Notes under the pieces: generated by a model
What the model was told of the DNA's origin: nothing
Databases searched by the model: none
Seen by the model: the letters and a program-made list of their open reading frames with translations, nothing else
Shown: positions 16,792 to 25,427 of the stretch, one piece after another
Numbering within the stretch: position 1 is the stretch's first letter
Layout: every line of letters begins with the position of its first letter
Source of the DNA: Phycisphaerae bacterium
Lineage (GTDB): Bacteria; Planctomycetota; Phycisphaerae; Phycisphaerales; UBA1924
Reading direction: 5' to 3'
Length of the DNA stretch: 64,000 nucleotides
Assembly: GCA_022180725.1 (NCBI GenBank)
Contig: BQMO01000002.1
Location: 118,477-182,476, forward strand
Position numbers and translations under genes: made by a program

Positions 16792-19329
16792 TCACTGGGT
16801 CGTGCATGCGCCGGAATCCATCAGGCACAGAATCAGCCGCTTGCGGCTTGCCAGCATCGGCGCTTGATTTGTGGCCTCGCGGATGGATGCGGCGTGCCCC
16901 GGGTCGGCGTCGGACGAGTTGCGCCGGTGTTGGAGAGCCGCCCAGCAGGCGTCCATCAAGAGTTCGACACTAGGGTTGAGCGTCGCGCGAGGCCAGGAGC
17001 ACTGAACCAGGTCGAGCTGGGCGGCGGCCCGGTCGAGGTCGCCGTTCAGAACAAGTGCCGCGGCGTACGTGATCCGCGACGTGGCGAGCGCGATGGGCGG
17101 CTCATCGGATCGAGACTCGAGGCAATCCACGCGAATACGGAGCTCGCCGACAGCGGCGGCATAGTCACCGCGGTCCAGCGCTTCGAGCCCCGCGAGATAA
17201 TGGACAACCGCCACGGATTCCGAGCCGTGACCGCTGCTCTCAGCGCGGGCCATGAGCGCTCGCTGGCGGAGCCGATCCGCGTCGTCGAACCGTCCGATCT
17301 CCGCGCAGCACGCCGCAAGGGTGACCACACTGTTGATCGTGTGGGGGTGCGTCGGCCCGAGCGTGGCCTCACGGACTTCGAGTGCCTCCCGCGCGAGGCG
17401 TTCGGCCTCCTGCGGATAGCCGCTGAAGAGCAGCGTGTCCGCGAGATCAGTCAGGATCATTGCGGTCTGCGGATGCCTGCGCCCCAGGGCACGAACCGCC
17501 ATTTCCAGCGCCCCGCGGATGACGGCCTCGGACTCCGCCAGACGCTCGCGCGTGCGAAGGAGCGCCCCGTGCCAGGCGTAGCAGTGCAGTCGGAGCGACA
17601 ACGGGCAATCGTTCAGCTCGTCCGCCTGACGGACCGCGGCCGCCGCGTCCGTGAGCGCTTGATCAAGTCGCTGCATGGCCGCCCAGAGATTCGAGCGGCT
17701 TCGCAGAACCCGAACGCGTTCGATCTGTTCCTCGCGAGAGCGTCCCGGAATCAACGCGGCCGCTTCCGCGAGCGCTCGATCACTCGCCTCCCACTCCTCG
17801 CGCTGCCGCAGGGCGTCGGCATACTCCCGAAGCACATCGGCACGCGCCGCCGGGGTACGGGCATCATCGCCGGCCGGAACGCCGAGAGAGGCGTGCAGCT
17901 CGCGTGCGGCCTCTTCGGACAAGCCGAGGCCGGCGTAGGCTCGTCCCAGCACGGCGCGCGTCTTCGCAAGGACATCGCGGCGGATCGTCGCTTCGCGCAG
18001 GGTCAGCTGGGCGGAGGCCACGTCCAGCAGCTCGCGGACCGTCGCGTTCGCCCCGTACGCCAAGGGGTCGGCGCGGGTGAGCGTCTCGACGAGCATATCG
18101 CACTGCGCCATCGCGCCGTCCGCCTCGCGCTGCGCGCGGACTAGCCCCACCGAGAGTCCCACGAGGCCCGCGACCAGCACACCCAACATCATGCCCGCGA
18201 CCATCACTCCCAGCCGATGGTGTCGCGCGAAGCGCCGCACCGCGGCCCAAGGGGTGGCGCGTGCCGCCAGGACCGGTTTGTCCGCGAGGTAGCGGCGCAG
18301 GTCGGCCGCCAGCTCCGCCACGCTCGCGTACCGATCCGCCGGTGACGGTTGCAGCGCCTTGTCGAGGATTGCATCCAGTTCGCCACGGAGCATCGCGGCG
18401 GCGTTCCGGCCGACACGGCGCCCCGCCGCAACCGAGGCCACGGGAAACCGCGCTTCGCGAGCCCGTTTCAGCAGGCCATCCATCGCGGCGTCCGGAGCGC
18501 AGGCGGCATAGAGCGGCGCGGCTCCCACGAGTAGCTCGTACAGGATGGCGCCTAAGGCAAACACATCCGTCCGGATGTCGGTCCGCTCGAGACGGGCCTG
18601 CTCCGGGCTCATGTACGCCGGCGTTCCGATCAGATTCCCCGCCAGCGTCAGGCCCGGGTCCGCCTCGGGCCGCGACCATTTCGCGACGCCAAAGTCGATC
18701 ACCCTCGGTTCTACCCGGCCATCGGCCTCGACGATGAGGATGTTGGCCGGTTTCAGATCGCGGTGAATCACGCCATTCTGATGAGCGTACTGCACAGCCT
18801 CGCACACGCTGGCGAGAAGTTCGATGCGCTCGCGCACCGTGTTGTCGCGAGCGGCGCAGTACTCCGTAATGGATGCGCCGCGGATGCATTCCATCACGAC
18901 AAACGGTCGACCGTCGGCCGTCGTGCCGACCTCGTACAGTCGGGCGATGCCGGGGTGTTCCAGGCTCGCGAGGATCTGCATCTCTTGATCGAAGCGCTCG
19001 TGATGCCGGGCCCCGGGCGCAGACCAGCGGGCCACCTTGATCGCCACGATCCGACGCACCGGGTGCTGTTGTTCGGCCCGGTACACGATGCCGAATCCGC
19101 CTTCGCCGAGCACTTCCATGATACGAAAGCCGGGCACGACCGGGGCGTCGGCATCGGACAACTTTTCAACAACCGAGGGGCCGTCGGCGCATGCGAGCAG
19201 CTGCAGTACCTCGGCGCGCAGCGCGGTGTCCTCGCACTGCGCCATAAGAAACAGGGTGCGCTGCTCCCGGGGCAGGGACCGCGCGGCATGGAACAGCGAC
19301 TCCAGTTGGCTCTGTCCGGCCTGGCTCAT
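16792..19329 (-). CDS. Membrane-anchored Ser/Thr protein kinase with C-terminal TPR-like region
   Basis: A protein of 845 residues. The kinase domain spans about residues 68-340, with glycine loop GEGGFG (75-80), catalytic Lys98 in AIKVAR, HRDLKPAN (189-196) and DFG (212-214), so it should be active. A single membrane helix follows at about 375-400 (VMVAGMMLGVLVAGLVGL). The rest is helical with repeated alanine- and leucine-rich pairs, including REALEVREATLGPTHPHT, the signature of TPR repeats in kinesin-light-chain style. The start overlaps the stop of the ECF sigma gene (ATGA). This arrangement of ECF sigma followed by a kinase is common in planctomycetes and suggests signalling that controls the sigma factor. 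Confidence 0.92.
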   Translation of the reverse strand: MSQAGQSQLESLFHAARSLPREQRTLFLMAQCEDTALRAEVLQLLACADGPSVVEKLSDADAPVVPGFRIMEVLGEGGFGIVYRAEQQHPVRRIVAIKVARWSAPGARHHERFDQEMQILASLEHPGIARLYEVGTTADGRPFVVMECIRGASITEYCAARDNTVRERIELLASVCEAVQYAHQNGVIHRDLKPANILIVEADGRVEPRVIDFGVAKWSRPEADPGLTLAGNLIGTPAYMSPEQARLERTDIRTDVFALGAILYELLVGAAPLYAACAPDAAMDGLLKRAREARFPVASVAAGRRVGRNAAAMLRGELDAILDKALQPSPADRYASVAELAADLRRYLADKPVLAARATPWAAVRRFARHHRLGVMVAGMMLGVLVAGLVGLSVGLVRAQREADGAMAQCDMLVETLTRADPLAYGANATVRELLDVASAQLTLREATIRRDVLAKTRAVLGRAYAGLGLSEEAARELHASLGVPAGDDARTPAARADVLREYADALRQREEWEASDRALAEAAALIPGRSREEQIERVRVLRSRSNLWAAMQRLDQALTDAAAAVRQADELNDCPLSLRLHCYAWHGALLRTRERLAESEAVIRGALEMAVRALGRRHPQTAMILTDLADTLLFSGYPQEAERLAREALEVREATLGPTHPHTINSVVTLAACCAEIGRFDDADRLRQRALMARAESSGHGSESVAVVHYLAGLEALDRGDYAAAVGELRIRVDCLESRSDEPPIALATSRITYAAALVLNGDLDRAAAQLDLVQCSWPRATLNPSVELLMDACWAALQHRRNSSDADPGHAASIREATNQAPMLASRKRLILCLMDSGACTTQ

Positions 19330-19904
19330 CCGGGATCCCCGATCGATCGGCTCACCTCGCGCTGGAGCCACGCCCGGGCGAACGCCCAGTCGCGCTCGAC
19401 CGTCGCGGTCGATAATCCCAGCGCCTGTGCTGTCTCTTCGATCGAAAGTCCCGTGAAGAACCGCAGCGACACAACGAAGTGCTTGCGTTCGTCCATCTGT
19501 CGGAGACGCTCAAGCGCCGCATCGAGCGCCAGCAACTCGTCATCGCTTTCCGTCATGCCGTTCGCGTGTGTCGGCATGATTCGGGCGTGTTCGGTCTGGG
19601 CGCGCCGCGCGGCCTGGCGCCGGCGGGCGTGCTCGACCAAGAGGTTCCGAACGGCGATTGCCGCGGCTCCGAAAAAATGGGCCCGGCTCTCCCATTGCTT
19701 CGTGTCCACAAGCCCTCGTGCCAAAACCTCGTTCACGATGGCCGTCGCCTCGAGTGTCTGGCCGGCGGGCAACGTGGCTAGCCGTGCCGCGGCGATGCGG
19801 CGGAGCTCGTCGTAGATGGCACGGAATGCCAAGGGCCCAGTACGTGGCTCTGTAACGAATGTAAAGAGAGCGTCATGGATACCGGATGCACCTTCCATGT
19901 TCAT
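19326..19904 (-). CDS. ECF-family RNA polymerase sigma factor
   Basis: A protein of 192 residues from the ATG at 19904; an in-frame start at 19946 would add 14 residues. Region 2 is seen around ELRRIAAARLATLP and AIVNEVLARGL, and region 4 ends with SIEETAQALGLSTATVERDW followed by AFARAWL, a helix-turn-helix. The overall pattern matches the TIGR02999-like group of ECF factors found with Ser/Thr kinases in planctomycetes, acidobacteria and their relatives. No anti-sigma factor gene is adjacent; the downstream kinase is translationally coupled and is the likely regulator. Its target promoters are unknown. Confidence 0.88.
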   Translation of the reverse strand: MNMEGASGIHDALFTFVTEPRTGPLAFRAIYDELRRIAAARLATLPAGQTLEATAIVNEVLARGLVDTKQWESRAHFFGAAAIAVRNLLVEHARRRQAARRAQTEHARIMPTHANGMTESDDELLALDAALERLRQMDERKHFVVSLRFFTGLSIEETAQALGLSTATVERDWAFARAWLQREVSRSIGDPG

Positions 19905-20012
19905 TGAATCGCCAGCGTTGACTTGTATTCCACCTAAGTTACACATTTGCAGCAGTTTAACTCATACCATGATGGAATGGAAGACTCCCGAACGAGTGTC
20001 GAAGGAGCCGAG

Positions 20013-20066
20013 ATGAGTTTCCGATGCGACGATCCGAAGGAAGGTGATTTGGTTATAGGTCCTTGA
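20013..20066 (+). CDS. Possible 17-residue leader peptide
   Basis: A short open frame, MSFRCDDPKEGDLVIGP, starting 5 nt after a strong AAGGAG ribosome site. It stops 17 nt before the start of the first PEP-CTERM gene, just upstream of that gene's own GAGG site. The ribosome site is better than that of many genes here, so translation is plausible. It contains no codon run typical of amino acid attenuators. It could be chance. Confidence 0.35.
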   Translation: MSFRCDDPKEGDLVIGP

Positions 20067-20083
20067 TGCGCGAGGTATTTGGA

Positions 20084-21199
20084 ATGAAAGTCGTACGCAA
20101 CCTGTTGGTTGGAAAGCAGTTAGTTCTACTAGCGGCCGTCATCACGATGCACGCCACAGGCCTGTTCCCGACGGCGCGCGCGCAATGGACAGTGACCAGA
20201 CTCCATCCTTCCGGCGCGATCAACTCGGGCGCAGTCCACATCGCCGGCATGCAGCAAGTCGGCCAAGCGGTCGTGGACGACGTCGCTCGAGCCTCCCTCT
20301 GGACTGGTAGTGCAGCTTCATGGGTCGACCTTCATCCTGCCGACGCGGCATTGTCGGTCGCTTACGCGACATCGGGTTCGCAGCAAGCCGGGTATGCAGT
20401 CATCGCGGGCCGATCACGGGCGATGCTCTGGAGCGGGAGCGCCGCATCCGCTGTAGACCTGACTCCGGCGGGCGCAACTGACGCCATCGCCTTCGGAGCC
20501 TCGGCTGGACGTCAGGTTGGGTATGCATGGTATGGATTATCGCATGCGGGCCTCTGGCACGGCACGGCGAGTTCTTGGATTGACTTGCATCCCGCGGGCG
20601 TCGACAGTTCGCTGGCTCGTGCCGTGTCTGGGGAGGATCAGGTCGGCGAGACGCTCATTGGCACGGTGTTGCATGCCGCGCTGTGGCGCGGGACGGCGGA
20701 TTCCTGGGTCGACCTCCATCCCGGCGTCGCGTCTGCCTCACGGGCCTTGGCGACTTCCGGCACACATCAGGTCGGATATGCCATCGTCTCCGGCAGCTGG
20801 CACGCCGGTCTGTGGACGGGATCAGCGGCGACCTGGGTCGATCTTAACCCCGATGGCGCGATCCAATCGATCGCCAACGGGGTCTTTGATACGCTCCAAG
20901 TTGGCTACGCGGACTTCGAGGACACGCGGCGTGCCGTCGCATGGAACGGTTCCGCGGATTCCTGGGAGAATCTTCACGCGGTCCTCCCCGCCGAGTTCAG
21001 CATGTCGGAGGCCTATGGCATCTGGAGCGACGGCGTGTCGATCAGCGTAGCGGGCGCGGGATTCAACACGGTCGCGAATCGATATGAAGCCCTCCTCTGG
21101 ACCCGCCCTGTTCCCGAGCCACACGCCATGGTGATGTTGGCGCTCGGGGTCGGGGTCGTTTGGCGTCGGCGGCGAAAGCAACCGCACCGCGGTGCGTGA
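20084..21199 (+). CDS. PEP-CTERM protein with repeated WVDLHPAG motifs
   Basis: A protein of 371 residues. The N-terminus is a signal peptide ending near ARAQ. The body consists of about seven imperfect repeats of roughly 45 residues, each with a core of LWSGSAASWVDLHPAG and a following GSQQVGYA, like the HAF-type repeats of secreted proteins. The C-terminus is a PEP-CTERM sorting tail: VPEP, a hydrophobic stretch, then RRRRK. Such proteins are exported and processed by an exosortase, usually in exopolysaccharide-producing bacteria; no exosortase is in the window. The ATG at 20084 has a GAGG site 8 nt upstream; one at 20066 is also open. A paralogue follows directly. Confidence 0.85.
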   Translation: MKVVRNLLVGKQLVLLAAVITMHATGLFPTARAQWTVTRLHPSGAINSGAVHIAGMQQVGQAVVDDVARASLWTGSAASWVDLHPADAALSVAYATSGSQQAGYAVIAGRSRAMLWSGSAASAVDLTPAGATDAIAFGASAGRQVGYAWYGLSHAGLWHGTASSWIDLHPAGVDSSLARAVSGEDQVGETLIGTVLHAALWRGTADSWVDLHPGVASASRALATSGTHQVGYAIVSGSWHAGLWTGSAATWVDLNPDGAIQSIANGVFDTLQVGYADFEDTRRAVAWNGSADSWENLHAVLPAEFSMSEAYGIWSDGVSISVAGAGFNTVANRYEALLWTRPVPEPHAMVMLALGVGVVWRRRRKQPHRGA

Positions 21200-21266
21200 C
21201 GATCTGTCGCGGTTGACATCAAGCAACGTATGTCAGTCGCCGTGCTCATGAATGAAAGAGAGAGCC

Positions 21267-22358
21267 ATGTTCACGACACATCGATCTGTGCTCACCACCT
21301 TGCTGCTATCCACCATCACCCCGTGGATGCCTCAACCAGCGAGCGCGCAGTGGAGCGTGACCAACTTGAATCCATCCAACGCCCTCCAGTCCCAGGCGCA
21401 CGGGGTGAGTGGGTTCAAGCAGGTTGGAGGAGTGGGGATTAACGGGGTCTATCGCGCAAGCATGTGGAGTGGAGACGCAAACTCCTGGGTCGACCTTCAC
21501 CCCGCGGGGGCGTCCGAGTCAAGCGCTTCCGCCTGCGCGGGGTCGCAGCAGGTCGGATGGGTCCGAGTTGGAACTCAGACCAGCGCCAGCCTGTGGAGCG
21601 GCAGCGCCGCCACTTGGGTCAATCTGAACCCGGCGGGGTCATTCGGTTCGTACGCGCTGGGCGTGTCCGGCACACAGCAAGTTGGCAGCGCATTCATCGG
21701 CGCCACGAGGCGCGCAAGCCTCTGGACCGGGTCTGCCGCCTCCTGGATCGACCTCAACCCCGCGGGGTCCACGGAATCAGAGGCCTACAGCATCTCGGAC
21801 AACCAGCAGGCAGGGTACGCACGATTTGGAAACTTGCAGCACGCCGGCGTGTGGAGCGGATCGGCGCTGACATGGGTCGATCTCCATCCATCCGGAGCCA
21901 TGCGATCGACTGCGTACGCAACGACCGGCTCGCAGCAGGTCGGATACATCGACCCCGGAAATGGTTTTCCGCGAGCCAGCCTGTGGTCCGGCACGGCGGC
22001 GTCATGGGTGGATCTGCACCCTGCAATCGGAAGCGCGTACCGATCCGAAGCCCTCGGTGCGTTTGGTTCATATCAAGTCGGATATGTCCAAGTCGGCAGC
22101 GTGGAAAAGGCAAGTGTGTGGAGCGGCACCGCGGCATCGTGGGAGGATCTGTCGGTAGCGCTTACGGGGTCGTGGGTTCACACGAGGGCTGAGGGCATCT
22201 GGAGCGACGAAGCCATGCTCTACGTCGTCGGAAGCGGTATGAACCTCGGCACGAACCGTTGGGAAGCCCTGTTGTGGACCCGCCCGGTGCCGGCGCCAAG
22301 CGCACTCCTGCTGCAGTCCCTCGGCGGATTGATCGCCGCGCGGCGGCGGCGGAGTTGA
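21267..22358 (+). CDS. PEP-CTERM-like protein, paralogue of the preceding gene
   Basis: A protein of 363 residues with the same layout as its neighbour: signal peptide ending near ASAQ, about seven repeats with LWSGSAASWVDLNPAG-type cores, and a sorting tail. Here the tail reads VPAPSA, a hydrophobic stretch and RRRR, so the PEP proline-glutamate-proline is changed to PAP. The two proteins align over their whole length, so this is a tandem duplication. The repeats probably form a beta-propeller-like or solenoid surface structure (inference). The gap to the first gene is 67 nt with no terminator, so they may share a transcript. The start at 21252 is also possible. Confidence 0.83.
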   Translation: MFTTHRSVLTTLLLSTITPWMPQPASAQWSVTNLNPSNALQSQAHGVSGFKQVGGVGINGVYRASMWSGDANSWVDLHPAGASESSASACAGSQQVGWVRVGTQTSASLWSGSAATWVNLNPAGSFGSYALGVSGTQQVGSAFIGATRRASLWTGSAASWIDLNPAGSTESEAYSISDNQQAGYARFGNLQHAGVWSGSALTWVDLHPSGAMRSTAYATTGSQQVGYIDPGNGFPRASLWSGTAASWVDLHPAIGSAYRSEALGAFGSYQVGYVQVGSVEKASVWSGTAASWEDLSVALTGSWVHTRAEGIWSDEAMLYVVGSGMNLGTNRWEALLWTRPVPAPSALLLQSLGGLIAARRRRS

Positions 22359-22572
22359 ACACCGCTCGCCCGACGCGACGGCGGACCCGACCGTCAAGGT
22401 AATCAGACGCACACGAGCCCTGCACACGATGCCGCGTTCTGCCGACTACGCCGCGGTGCGGCGAATCCTCGAGGTTGTCTGTTGAAACCGCATCCTCGAA
22501 GCCGCATCTCGAGTTTGTTGCGGAGGAATGGTCCTTCGACGTGTTCGCCGAACGGCTTGTCCCTTTGAGCAA

Positions 22573-22647
22573 TCGGGGTGGGCGGATTCGAACCGCCGAC
22601 CTTTTGACCCCCAGTCAAACGCGCTAACCAAGCTGCGCTACACCCCG
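22573..22647 (-). tRNA. tRNA-Pro (anticodon GGG)
   Basis: A complete cloverleaf on the minus strand: 7-bp acceptor stem CGGGGTG/CACCCCG, D arm with GCGC and TTGGTTA, anticodon stem TTTGA/TCAAA with loop CTGGGGG giving anticodon GGG, and T arm with GGTTCGAATCC. The discriminator is A and the CCA end is not encoded. Its 5' end overlaps the stop codon of the fucokinase gene: the TAG is formed by bases 8-10 of the tRNA. Confidence 0.95.
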
Positions 22648-25421
22648 GTGGTGAGTGAGGAGAGTAGGCCGGACCGGGGCGTTTGTCCGCCGGCAACCTT
22701 GCACAGCCCGCGTGGGTCGATTGTCAGATTGTGGAATCCCGCGGCGGAGTTGGGCGGCGTGCGAGAAAGCACCTGTCGCACTTTCGTCGCGGCGCGGGCG
22801 GACCTGGCGAGCATGAGGATGAATCCCCCACCACCCGCACCGGGAAGCGCCGCGGCGGCGAGGTGGGGCCGGGCGCTGTCGAGGATGCCGCGGATCAGAT
22901 CGTTTGACGAGGCCGGGTCGAGGGCCTGCTTGAGCGTCCAGTACTCATTGAGGCGCACGGCGAAGGCGTCGAGGTCGCGGCGTCGGAGCGCCTCGGCCAT
23001 GGCAAGGGCGCCGTCGCGCAGGCGGGCGAGGGTGGCCAGGGCCTGCGGCTCTCGGCGGAGGTAGCGGAGCACGACGGTGCGGAGAATGTTGCGGGCTAGT
23101 CGACGCTGGCCGGTGTAGTACAGCAGCAGCCGCGGGGCAACTTCGGACGAGGCGAGCGTATCGCCGACGTCGATCGGATGGATGCGGGGGAGTTGCAACG
23201 GGCCGGGGGGCGTCGTGAGGAGTTTGACGCCGGGGATGATCGCCCCGGCCTGATCCTGCCAGCCCCCGCCGGTGGTCATGCGCTGTTCGAGCGCGGAGGT
23301 ATCGCGGATGATTGCCTCGTGCGTGACGGGTTCGCCTGATGCGGCGGCGAGCGCGGCGAGGAGCGCGGCCCCGAGGATGGAACTGCCGCCCAGGCCCGAC
23401 CCTTTCGGAAGCGCCGAGGCGAGGGTGATTTCCAAACCGGGCGTGCCGAGCCGACGCATGAGGCGATCGGCCACGCGGCCATGCGCGGGCAGCAGGCCGC
23501 GGAGTTCGAGCGCCGCACGAGGGAGCGCATCCCAATGGGAGGGGTCTCGCGGACGGTCGGCCGGGTCGGCCACCAGGAGCCGCGTAGATCGACGCAGGTC
23601 GGTGCTGATTATGCGGAAGCCGGGCGAATTGACGGCCCGTACGCGGACGCGGATGGGGTGAGCGCCGTTGATGCTGACGGCGGCATTGAGGACCGCCCCG
23701 CCGAGATCGGAGCAGATGGGGGGCGTGTCGGTCCATCCGCCGGCGAGATCGATGCGCGCGGGGCAGGTGACGAGCACGTCGCGGGCCGGCGCGTGGCGCG
23801 GCGCGGGCGGGTGCGACGGGTTGGCCGCGACGGACTCGGCGACGGCGCGGAAGGCATGGTCGAGGGCACGATCGGGCGTGGGCCAGGACGCGGACCGAAA
23901 TCGAGGCGGCGTCGCGTCGGCGATGGATACCCACAGCGACGCCCGCCGGGCGGGTGATTGCTCGACGCGGAGTCGCTCGAGCAGAAACGCGGCGTGCGCC
24001 TCGGCTCGGCGCGCCCGGAGACGGTCGTGATTCACCCGCGTGAGCACGTCACGCATGGTGAGCCGCGTCGCGCGCCGCCAGGCCTGAGGCGGGACGAGGT
24101 CCGCGTGCTGCATGAACTCCGTCGAGGCGAGGGTCGCGCGCGGCGAGCCGACGGGCCAGAGGCGGGCCGACCAGGCCGATCGGTCGGCATCGTTCGGCGC
24201 GAAGAGGTCGGCCTCGCCGAGCACGCCGCGTGCCAGGAGGCGGGCCAGGGAGGCGTGGATCGAGCCTGGGCCAGGCGCGGGAAGCACCAGCGGGGTCTTG
24301 AAGTCGTCGTCAACGCCGAAACGAACGCAGGTCCACAGGCGTTCGTCGATGGGGAGCATGACCAGCCCGAGGCCCGGGCGAGAGCGGATCGCCGGCACGC
24401 CGCGGGATGGGAGGTTGACCACCATCGACCCCGGCGTGAGGTGGAGAGGTGATGCGGACGTGCACGAATCGAGCACGGCCCGGCCGGGAATGGAGAGACG
24501 CGCGGGCGTGGTCGCGTTGAGGCGTCGCAGGCCGGGGCGCGGGGCGTAGAGGGCGACGGCCTCGCGCGTCGTGCCGACGTGCACGAACGCAGCGCCCGGC
24601 GTCGTCCGCACGTCGAAGGGCAGGCCGGCGATTCGATTGGCCCAGGCACGCAGCGGGTGGCCGCGTGCGTACCCGGCCTGCCGCAGCACGGCGGCGGGTA
24701 GGTCGCGGTACAGGTCGATGGCGAGGCGGCCCCGGTCCAGCATCGGGAGCACGTCGGCCCGTGACGACGCGACGAGTCTTTCGACGGCGCGAAAGGAGAT
24801 CGATATCACCCCGGAATCGACGATCGCCTTCCCTCGTCGCACGGCGCCGGCCCGGCGAAGGGCTGCGCGGGTCGGTTTCTGGAGAAAGTTCGTGACGCGG
24901 CCTGCTTCATCGGCGACGTAGACCCCGTGGCGCGACGCGCGGTCAAGGTCGGAAGGGATGGCGACGCCGACGAGGCCCGGGCCGGCCAGGTCCGGCGCCT
25001 CGGCGGCCAGCGCAAGGTACACGTCGCCCGACGCGACGACGACGTGCCCCGCGGGCACGAGCGGGGCGAGGTCGCCCGCCACGTCGTCGAGGAGCGTGCG
25101 CCCGGGCGTGGCGTCGGGCAGGGGTGAGGGGGCGAGGATCTTCCCCATCGCGGCGTACGCCGGAAGGCGGCGCGAATCGCCCCCGGAGTGAAGGATCAGC
25201 ACGCGTCGCAAGGGTCCCGGCACAAGCCGGCACACACGGGCCAGGGCGCGGAGGGTCGAGCCACCCGAGCCGATGCGGCGACCGCGCGGATCGGGAAGCA
25301 CGAGGACGCGCCGCGCCGGGAGGCGATGCCCGCGCAGGTACGCGCGCAAGGCCCGGGCCTGCGCGGCGTTGGCCGTGGTGAGGATCAGCAAATCGAGCGG
25401 GGTGGGGTCAAGAGCGGGCAT
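22638..25421 (-). CDS. fkp: Bifunctional fucokinase / fucose-1-phosphate guanylyltransferase
   Basis: A protein of 927 residues, close to the length of Bacteroides Fkp. Such enzymes phosphorylate L-fucose and then form GDP-fucose for fucosylated surface glycans. The N-terminal half is the pyrophosphorylase-like part (IGSGGSTLRAL near residue 50 and HSGGDSRRLP near 77). The C-terminal GHMP kinase begins near residue 548 with PARIDLAGGWTDTPP and has the phosphate loop PKGSGLGGSS near 672. It lies 6 nt after the ABC permease gene, in a unit of binding protein, permease and this enzyme. That context suggests uptake and salvage of fucose or a related sugar. Related sugars such as D-arabinose cannot be excluded as substrate. 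Confidence 0.87.
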   Translation of the reverse strand: MPALDPTPLDLLILTTANAAQARALRAYLRGHRLPARRVLVLPDPRGRRIGSGGSTLRALARVCRLVPGPLRRVLILHSGGDSRRLPAYAAMGKILAPSPLPDATPGRTLLDDVAGDLAPLVPAGHVVVASGDVYLALAAEAPDLAGPGLVGVAIPSDLDRASRHGVYVADEAGRVTNFLQKPTRAALRRAGAVRRGKAIVDSGVISISFRAVERLVASSRADVLPMLDRGRLAIDLYRDLPAAVLRQAGYARGHPLRAWANRIAGLPFDVRTTPGAAFVHVGTTREAVALYAPRPGLRRLNATTPARLSIPGRAVLDSCTSASPLHLTPGSMVVNLPSRGVPAIRSRPGLGLVMLPIDERLWTCVRFGVDDDFKTPLVLPAPGPGSIHASLARLLARGVLGEADLFAPNDADRSAWSARLWPVGSPRATLASTEFMQHADLVPPQAWRRATRLTMRDVLTRVNHDRLRARRAEAHAAFLLERLRVEQSPARRASLWVSIADATPPRFRSASWPTPDRALDHAFRAVAESVAANPSHPPAPRHAPARDVLVTCPARIDLAGGWTDTPPICSDLGGAVLNAAVSINGAHPIRVRVRAVNSPGFRIISTDLRRSTRLLVADPADRPRDPSHWDALPRAALELRGLLPAHGRVADRLMRRLGTPGLEITLASALPKGSGLGGSSILGAALLAALAAASGEPVTHEAIIRDTSALEQRMTTGGGWQDQAGAIIPGVKLLTTPPGPLQLPRIHPIDVGDTLASSEVAPRLLLYYTGQRRLARNILRTVVLRYLRREPQALATLARLRDGALAMAEALRRRDLDAFAVRLNEYWTLKQALDPASSNDLIRGILDSARPHLAAAALPGAGGGGFILMLARSARAATKVRQVLSRTPPNSAAGFHNLTIDPRGLCKVAGGQTPRSGLLSSLTTGV

Positions 25422-25427
25422 GCGGCG

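Noticed and set aside
16765..18144. A 459-residue frame antisense to the kinase
   Set aside because: No domain; the opposite frame has kinase and TPR-like features.
21213..21235. TTGACA as -35 of a promoter for the second PEP-CTERM gene
   Set aside because: No -10 at suitable spacing.
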